Shown here piece after piece: positions 58,178-64,000 of a stretch of 64,000 nucleotides of DNA. Origin of the DNA: Gonatopus flavifemur (lineage: Eukaryota; Arthropoda; Insecta; Hymenoptera; Dryinidae). The stretch lies in assembly GCA_018340375.1 (NCBI GenBank), contig JAFFJZ010000004.1, forward strand, positions 35,624,001-35,688,000, read 5' to 3'. The position numbers and the translations under genes were made by a program. How positions within the stretch are numbered: the first letter of the stretch is position 1; every line of letters starts with the position of its first letter. A model generated the notes under the pieces. That model searched no databases. It was not told the origin of the DNA and saw only the letters and a list, made by a program, of their open reading frames with translations.

Positions 58178-60382
58178 TAGAGTGGGCCGAAAAAACTCAA
58201 CTTTTTTTCTCGAGTTGCTATACCGCGGAAAAGTTGCGATTTGGAATGACAAAAAATATTTAAAAAAATCAATAAAAAATATCGATGTCTTCCGGTCGCG
58301 CAAAGCCCCCAAAGTTCATAAAAATAGGTAAAAATCCACTATTTCACGTGAATTTTCGAAATGAGTAGAGATATTATGATTCGAACGCTATAGCTGTGAT
58401 TAATCAATGATGAAATCATCGTAAACAAGTGTGGACAATCACCGGAATCATTCAATGCATTCAGTTTACCCATTAGCATGAAATTCATGCGGAATATTGA
58501 GGAAGCAAGTGCGTGCGTGCACTGTAAAAATCAATGTAGCTGAATTTGAGTCCGAGTCCATTCTGTAGTTACTGTAACTGTATTATGACCATAAAATAGC
58601 GCAATAGATATGACCGAACTCGTGTGGATCCCTCAGAGAGAGAAGAAAAATGGAATTAGTATTACTTTCTTTATTTAATACAAGGTATAGAATGAAGAAA
58701 CCTTTATTAGTCTGAGTGTTTTCTGTTGAAATATTTTATCTCTTTCCTACATGACTCTTTTCATTTCTCTCATTTATTGCCTCCATTTACTTAATTCTAA
58801 TTGATTGTCTCTGTTCTATGTCTTCATGATTATGAATGTTGCACTTACTTCCACGGTAACCTCAATAAGAACATGACTTCCGCAACTACAAAACTCAAAT
58901 TCGATTGCATTCTCTTCTCAATGTGTGATTGCCGTGTTTATTAATCTGAGAATTATAAGAAATTCCTGTTTTGTTACTACATAATATAAATATATTACTA
59001 CGTGAAAAAATTGAGAATATTGACCCAGCTCAGGTTGAGGATGGTAAAATACGATTAACCCCTGGGCGCCAAAAATGTACAAACGCCCTTGCTCCTGCCT
59101 TCTTTTGTTATCATGATGCCATTTTTGCTGAAGCTCTCATGCGCTCACATCTTCATGTTATTTTACGTTTAGTGTTGTGCAGTGTTGTGTTGTGAAGTTT
59201 TTGAGATACATAATGGCAGCCTCAAAGAAAATGATCACAAGGAATGTCTTTGAGTGCCCTATATTTGGTAAACCCAGAGATTTTGTGCAAAATATACTTC
59301 CCACGCATGAAGACATTTCTTGTGATCATTTTCTTTGAGGCTGCCATTATGTATCTCAAAAACTTCACAACACAACACTGCACAACACTAAACGTAAAAT
59401 AACATGAAGATGTGAACGCTTGATAGCTTCAGCTAAAATGGCATCATGATAACAAAAAAAGGCAGGAGCAAGGGCGTTTGTACATTTTTGGCGCCCAGGG
59501 GTTGATCGTATTTTAACATCCTCAACCTGAGCTGAGTCAATATTCTCAATTTTTTCACGTAGTAATATATTTATATTATGTAGTAACAAAACAGGAATTT
59601 TTTATAATTTTCAGATTAATAAACACGGCAATCACACATTGAGAAGAGAATGCAATCGAATTTGAGTTTTGTAGTTGCGGAAGTCATGTTCTTATTGAGG
59701 TTACCGTGGAAGTAAGTGCAACATTCATAATCATAAAGACATAGAACAGAGACAATCAATTAGAATTGAGTAAATGGAGGCAATGAATAAGAGAAATGAA
59801 AAGAGTCATGTAGGAAAGAGATACAATATTTTAACAAAAAACACTCAGACTAATAAAGGTTTCTTTATTCTGTACATTGTATTAAATAAAGAAAGTAATA
59901 CTAATTCCATTTTTTTTCTCTCTCTGAGGGATCCACACGAGCTCGGTCATATCTATTGCACATTTTTATGGTCATAATACAGTTATAGTGACTACAGAAT
60001 GGACTCAGACTCAAATTCAGCTACATTGTTTTTTTCAGTGCACGCACGCACTTGCTTCCTCAATATTCCGCATGGATTCCATGCTAATGGGTAAACTGAA
60101 TGCATTGAATGATTCCGGTGATTGTCCACACTTGTTTACGATGATTTCATCATTGATTAATTACAGCTATAGCGTTCGAATCATAATATCTCTACTCATT
60201 TCGAAAATTCACGTGAAATAGTGGATTTTTACCTATTTTTATGAACTTTGGGGCTTCGCGCTAACGGAAGACATCGATATTTTTTATTGATTTTTTACAA
60301 TATTTTTTGTCATTCCAAATCGCAACTTTTCCGCGGTATAGCGACTCGAGAAAAAAAATTTGAGTTTTTTCGGCCCACCCTA
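58178..60382. mobile_element. 2.2-kb giant palindrome, hAT-like 8-bp TSD
   Basis: Ends TAGAGTGGGCCGAAAAAACT and complement TAGGGTGGGCCGAAAAAACT. Flanks ATACATAA (58170-58177) and ATACGTAA (60383-60390) match at 7 of 8 positions. The two arms of about 1.06 kb are near-identical inverted copies over their whole length, with a central spacer of about 70 bp. Anchors: CACCGGAATCATTCAATGCA (58440) and its complement (60098). A nested end-like piece, GCACTGTAAAAATCAATGTA, occurs in each arm. Confidence 0.85.
59213..59338 (+). CDS. 41-codon frame at the palindrome centre, captured fragment
   Basis: ATG at 59213 reads MAASKKMITRNVFECPIFGK and PRDFVQNILPTHEDISCDHF, ending because the returning arm supplies TGA. 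F.CP.FG.P..F....LPT..D resembles the N-terminal opening of a large multi-copy family of insect proteins of unknown function that I remember only in outline. The two lysine-rich start codons and the stop lie in the arms, so the fragment is likely a chance or captured remnant, but its middle is the only non-palindromic DNA. Confidence 0.3.
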   Translation: MAASKKMITRNVFECPIFGKPRDFVQNILPTHEDISCDHFL

Positions 60383-60589
60383 ATACGTAATCCTCTTATA
60401 CTAAGGTATGAGGGAAAATCTTGCATTCATGGGTCATATATAGATTACATATGATTTATGTATGGGCCATACATGGATTGTATATGGCTTATGTAAGGAT
60501 TATATATGGCCATATATGATCATATATGGATTTTATATGGATCACATATGATTTTGGGTGTTCTTGTATGATTCATTTTTACTAGGATT

Positions 60590-61137
60590 TTGCATGTGAA
60601 ATTTCATGTTTATGGCAAGAAATATGAGGATATTACCTTGAAAGTACCATCCCATCGTTCAGAATTATTCGTATTTGTGGGAACAATAGAAAGAACACAT
60701 AAAAAAAATTAATATCAAAATAAGAATATCCTTCTCATTTTAATGTCACTTTTCTTCTGATATATGGCATCAAAAGTGTTCCTTTCCATTTGAGAGGAAT
60801 AGTCTTTGTGGTGAAATAATTTTCGTTTCTTTGGTTTTCATCTGTATAAAATACTATCGATCGTAGAGGAATTTTCTTAATATTTTCATTATTCTCAAAT
60901 GAAGAAGAAAACAAAAGTGGAATATCTTCTCTAATTGAGAGGAATTTTCCTTCTCATTTCTAGATTACTTTTTTTGGGTGCAATTGAAAGACATTTACAT
61001 CATCATTGTTGCAAATTTGTTGAAGATCATCTTAGATATTTTGGGAACTGAGAACATGCTAATATTTTCTGAATTTGTTGGATTTGTTTGAATTTTTGAA
61101 AGGAGTGGATAACATACCCCGCAAGGGTATGCTGTAG
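60590..61137. other. Intergenic, nothing recognised
   Basis: No coding region or repeat structure that I can support. Confidence 0.45.
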
Positions 61138-61400
61138 GAGTGTGCGAGTGTATCGAATTTTCCGAGTATTCTTAAGTCGAGTCGAGTATCTTCCAGTACT
61201 CAAAGCTTTTGAGCTACTCGAATTTTTCGAGTACCTTGAAATTTGTCGCACTACTTGAGTAATTGTCGAATTTTTCGAGTGATTTGGCAGTTGTTTCTTG
61301 GATTTTTACAGATCATCATTCCTGAGAGATAAGACATCAACTTTTCCGGAAATTTATCGAGTACTCGGGAAATACTTGAATATTCGTGAGTTTTTCAGTA
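61138..61400. repeat. hAT-like end with TCGAGTACTCGAA words, truncated
   Basis: Starts TAGGAGTGTGCGAGTGTATC, close to the 14945 element's TAGGGGTGTGCGGGTACCCG, and contains repeated TCGAATTTTTCGAGTA / GAGTACTCG words. No right end with CACACTCCTA was found. Confidence 0.5.
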
Positions 61401-61404
61401 CACT

Positions 61405-61885
61405 GAGAGAAGAGTTTACTTATATTAAATGAATATATTTATTTGGCGTCTGTTCAAAAATATTCATTAATTATGAATAAATATGGTGATTGTCAATAAA
61501 TATCATAGTTGGCATACATACGATTGATTTTATGTGACATTCAGCACAAAAAAATCGTTCATTTAGTCCATTTATTTCATGTGAATGATTTCATTTTTCC
61601 CTCAAGTAATAAACGATTCCTAATTTACAAATAGACGGTTTGATAAGTACAAGATTTTCATGAGATAAATACTAGTAAACTAAGAATATGAAGAAAAGAA
61701 TGGTTGATTGACTCAAATTTCAAATTAAATTTCAATACAATAATTCAGTTTTCCAATGTGTATACGATTCTTTCCTCTCAAACACAGATTTGTTAATAAT
61801 TAAGAAATTTGATTTGACATGAACACCTTGAATTTGATTTGACTCTCGATCTATATTGCAGCAGAATATATAGTTGTGTATATAT
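61405..61885. other. Intergenic, one end of a CACTGAGAGAAGAG repeat
   Basis: TACACTGAGAGAAGAGTTTA at 61408 resembles a TA-inserting MITE end; the opposite end is not apparent. No gene. Confidence 0.35.
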
Positions 61886-61888
61886 ATG

Positions 61889-62272
61889 TAGAGATCGACC
61901 GAAATTTTTTGCCGAAACTGACTAAAATTGAAGCTCTGATTATTGGTTTCGAAAAAAACTTGGTATTGGACGTTGGAAGTGTAGATAAGCTCCTCAATAA
62001 TGCAATTATCATACTTAAGATCACATATCAATGTGATTAATGAAATAATTTCGATTTTCGGTTTAAATTTTCGGCTGATGCTTGTCGGCCGAAATTGTGA
62101 ACCGAAAATCGCAAGTATTTTGTTAATTACGATGAAATGTGATCGTAAGTATGATAATTGGATTATTAAGGAGCTCGTCTACACTTCAAACGTCCAGTCC
62201 TAAGTTTTTCTCGAAACCAATAATCACAACTTCAATTTTGATAATTTTCGGCAAAAATTTTCGGTCGATCTC
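61889..62272. mobile_element. hAT-like MITE, 8-bp TSD TATATATG
   Basis: Ends TAGAGATCGACCGAAATTTT and complement GAGATCGACCGAAAATTTTT, with TSD TATATATG (61881-61888, 62273-62280). The arms pair through TTGCCGAAA, AATTGAAG and TTATTGGTTTCGA. The mariner at 62281 is inserted immediately after the right TSD. Confidence 0.75.
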
Positions 62273-62280
62273 TATATATG

Positions 62281-64000
62281 CAGGGTGGGGCATTTAAAGT
62301 GTCGCGGGCGTTTTTTCCAAAAATGAAGTGAGATACGAGAAAATTTTTCGGACAAAAGTTGTAGGGTACCGAGGGGGACATCCGATGGTGGCCTTGGCTT
62401 TGACCTCAAATCTCATCTTCAAGGGCATTCTGAGATCAACTCTTGTTTTTTAAATAGCATCTCATATTTTTTACTGCAGATTTGGATTCTAGGTCAAAAA
62501 CCAAGAAACTTTTGTCTGAACCATTTTCCTGGAATCCGCAAAAATGGCGCTCCAATCGATATTGTTCCATTTTGAATCTGACATTCGAATAACTCGAAAA
62601 CGAAGGGTCTTGCAGAAGAATGTTTCGTACAAAAGTTGTCAATACACAACACATTTCAATCGTCTACATTACCACCATTCAGAGCTCACGTGATGTAAAC
62701 AAACGACGGGGTTCAGTGAAAATTCACGATTTTGAAAGTCAGTTTGTCAGTTACATTTGATTATTACTTGGTTTATGACAAATTGAAAATCATGGATATC
62801 CGATACACGGTTTCTGAAAAGATCGATATGATCTACATTTACGGTGAAGTGCATAAGAACCCCAGACAAGCATATGACTTGTATGCAGAACGATTTCCTG
62901 AAAGAACAACGCCATCCATTAGGTATTTTCAACGCATTACAAAATTATTCTCAGAAACGGGAAGTGTTACAAGGGAGAAACGGCATCGAATGAGAACTGT
63001 TAGCGGAGAAAATGCGGAAGTTAATGTACTAGCTGCAGTAGCCAATAATCCACACGTGAGCTCTCGTGAAATTGAACTCCATTCGGGAATTTCTCGAAGA
63101 AGTGTTCTTCGAATACTGAAACGTCACAAATTCCATCCGTATCACATTTGTTTGCATCGAGACCTTCACGATGATGATTTCGAAAATCGTGTACAGTTTT
63201 GTCGATGGGGTCTAGCGCGAATGCACAATAACAACTTCATCAACATATTATTTTCTGATGAGTCGACGTTCACCAATCATGGTCAAGTAAATCGACATAA
63301 TATGCATTACTGGGCGACAGAAAATCCAAGATGGTTACGTCAAGTAGAGCATCAAAGACAATGGGCTGTGAATGTTTGGTGTGGTATTTTTCGATCTCGA
63401 GTAATTGGACCGTACTTCATTGCAGATACGCTAAATGGAGAGAAGTACAGACATTTCTTAGATCAAGTTCTTCCAACATTACTTGAAGACATACCTATTC
63501 AGGAACGATTGAATATGTGGTATCAACACGATGGTTGTCCATCCCATTATGCAGTCACAGCTCGAGAAATATTGGACAGAGATTATCCTGGACGATGGAT
63601 AGGACGTCGTGGACCAGTTCATTGGCCTGTCCGTTCTCCGGATCTTACTTCTCCAGATTTTTTTTTATGGGGATACATAATAGATACAGTTTATCAACAA
63701 GCACCGACTACACCTGAGAATATGCGTCGACGAATCATCAATGCATGCGCGAGCATCAATGAAGATATTTTAGCACGAGTTCAGCAATCTTTTGTAAAAC
63801 GTTTTGAAATGTGTATTGAAGTCGAAGGCCATCATTTTGAGCATCTACTGCATTAAAATTATCCAAGTGATGTAGACGATTGAAATGTGTTGTGTTTTGT
63901 CTGTTATACCCCATCACCTCCGTTCCAGTTCAAGGGGTCCCCCTTGGAATCAGCCAACTTTTGTCCGAAACATTCTCCTCCAAGACCCTTCGTTTTCGAG
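62281..64000 (+). mobile_element. DD41D mariner element, copy 2 (right end outside window)
   Basis: Left TIR starts CAGGGTGGGGCATTTAAAGT and matches copy 1 closely for about 375 bp. The preceding dinucleotide is TG, not TA, so the TSD is mutated or the insertion abuts the neighbouring TSD. The transposase region is complete, and the start of the right TIR is visible up to 64000. Confidence 0.9.
62792..63856 (+). CDS. mariner (DD41D, rosa-like) transposase, intact
   Basis: 354 aa from ATG at 62792 (MDIRYTVSEKIDMIYIYGEV). Catalytic D156, D247 and D289 are conserved; the DD41D spacing is the same as copy 1. It retains five residues (IEVEG) near the C-terminus that copy 1 lacks, consistent with the 15-bp difference. 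Other differences are single changes such as NVWCG versus NDWCG, HDGCPSH versus HDGYPSH, and WPVRS versus WPARS. No stop codons or shifts. Two intact, nearly identical copies in one window indicate recent activity of the family in this genome. Confidence 0.92.
   Translation: MDIRYTVSEKIDMIYIYGEVHKNPRQAYDLYAERFPERTTPSIRYFQRITKLFSETGSVTREKRHRMRTVSGENAEVNVLAAVANNPHVSSREIELHSGISRRSVLRILKRHKFHPYHICLHRDLHDDDFENRVQFCRWGLARMHNNNFINILFSDESTFTNHGQVNRHNMHYWATENPRWLRQVEHQRQWAVNVWCGIFRSRVIGPYFIADTLNGEKYRHFLDQVLPTLLEDIPIQERLNMWYQHDGCPSHYAVTAREILDRDYPGRWIGRRGPVHWPVRSPDLTSPDFFLWGYIIDTVYQQAPTTPENMRRRIINACASINEDILARVQQSFVKRFEMCIEVEGHHFEHLLH

Larger units (their letters stand above)
57725..60586. mobile_element. 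2.9-kb element with CATATATG arrays, second copy type
   Basis: Left CCTAGAGAAAATTGAACATG, right complement CCTAGTAAAAATGAATCATA, matching the end of the 27796-30367 element. Both ends carry dense CATATATG / CATATACA words (57750-58135 and 60425-60560). The middle is filled by the palindrome at 58178-60382. Confidence 0.65.

Noticed and set aside
58971..59589. Two 74-codon frames with almost the same peptide.
   Set aside because: They are mirror images in the two arms of the palindrome, so conservation is automatic and not evidence of a gene.

Overview
Gene-poor, AT-rich animal DNA, most likely an insect, and by gene and transposon content possibly a hymenopteran. Introns have GT/AG borders. 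There are no operons or ribosome sites. The recognisable proteins are insect-type transposases (DD41D and DD34D mariners, PIF/Harbinger, piggyBac-like), LINE fragments, a Myb/SANT-like protein and a DUF4806-like gene. The species cannot be fixed from the sequence, and almost all of the window is transposable elements nested in one another.

Layout. 0-10 kb: a field of short inverted-repeat elements (MITEs), several with clear target-site duplications (TSDs): 8-bp hAT-like at 123-784 and 4152-4670, TA pogo-like at 5656-6275, CTA at 8340-9537. One 127-bp MITE has split a minus-strand Myb/SANT-like gene relic at 2.0-2.7 kb. 10-24 kb: a lone minus-strand exon, a Harbinger transposase with one intron (13-14.3 kb), a hAT deletion derivative (14.9-15.7 kb), a LINE ORF1 relic (16.9-18.4 kb), and a 2.5-kb reading frame with four in-frame stops (19.4-21.9 kb). 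25-34 kb: a composite palindromic transposon with TA TSD (24978-30904), itself carrying an element rich in CATATATG words, a LINE 3' end and tRNA-like sequences; a small relative lies at 32726-33578. 36-40.4 kb: the best host-gene candidate, a minus-strand multi-exon DUF4806-like gene behind a zinc-finger exon. 40-45 kb: word-iterated MITEs, then a full-length DD41D mariner with an intact transposase. 45-49 kb: 5' exons of an unidentified minus-strand gene, next to a DD34D mariner and an older mariner relic. 49-57 kb: a piggyBac N-terminus, tandem repeats, a tRNA-Val-like sequence, and a GC-richer plus-strand 5' exon with a strong splice donor at 56.2 kb. 57-64 kb: a second CATATATG element containing a 2.2-kb near-perfect palindrome, a hAT-like MITE, and a second DD41D copy cut by the window end.

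The genes do not form a pathway. The coherent theme is transposon biology. Active-looking DD41D mariners coexist with many non-autonomous families, and a recurrent architecture is seen in which the interior of an element is built from repeats of a short word found in its own terminal repeat. That architecture, and the giant palindromes, are the most interesting features.
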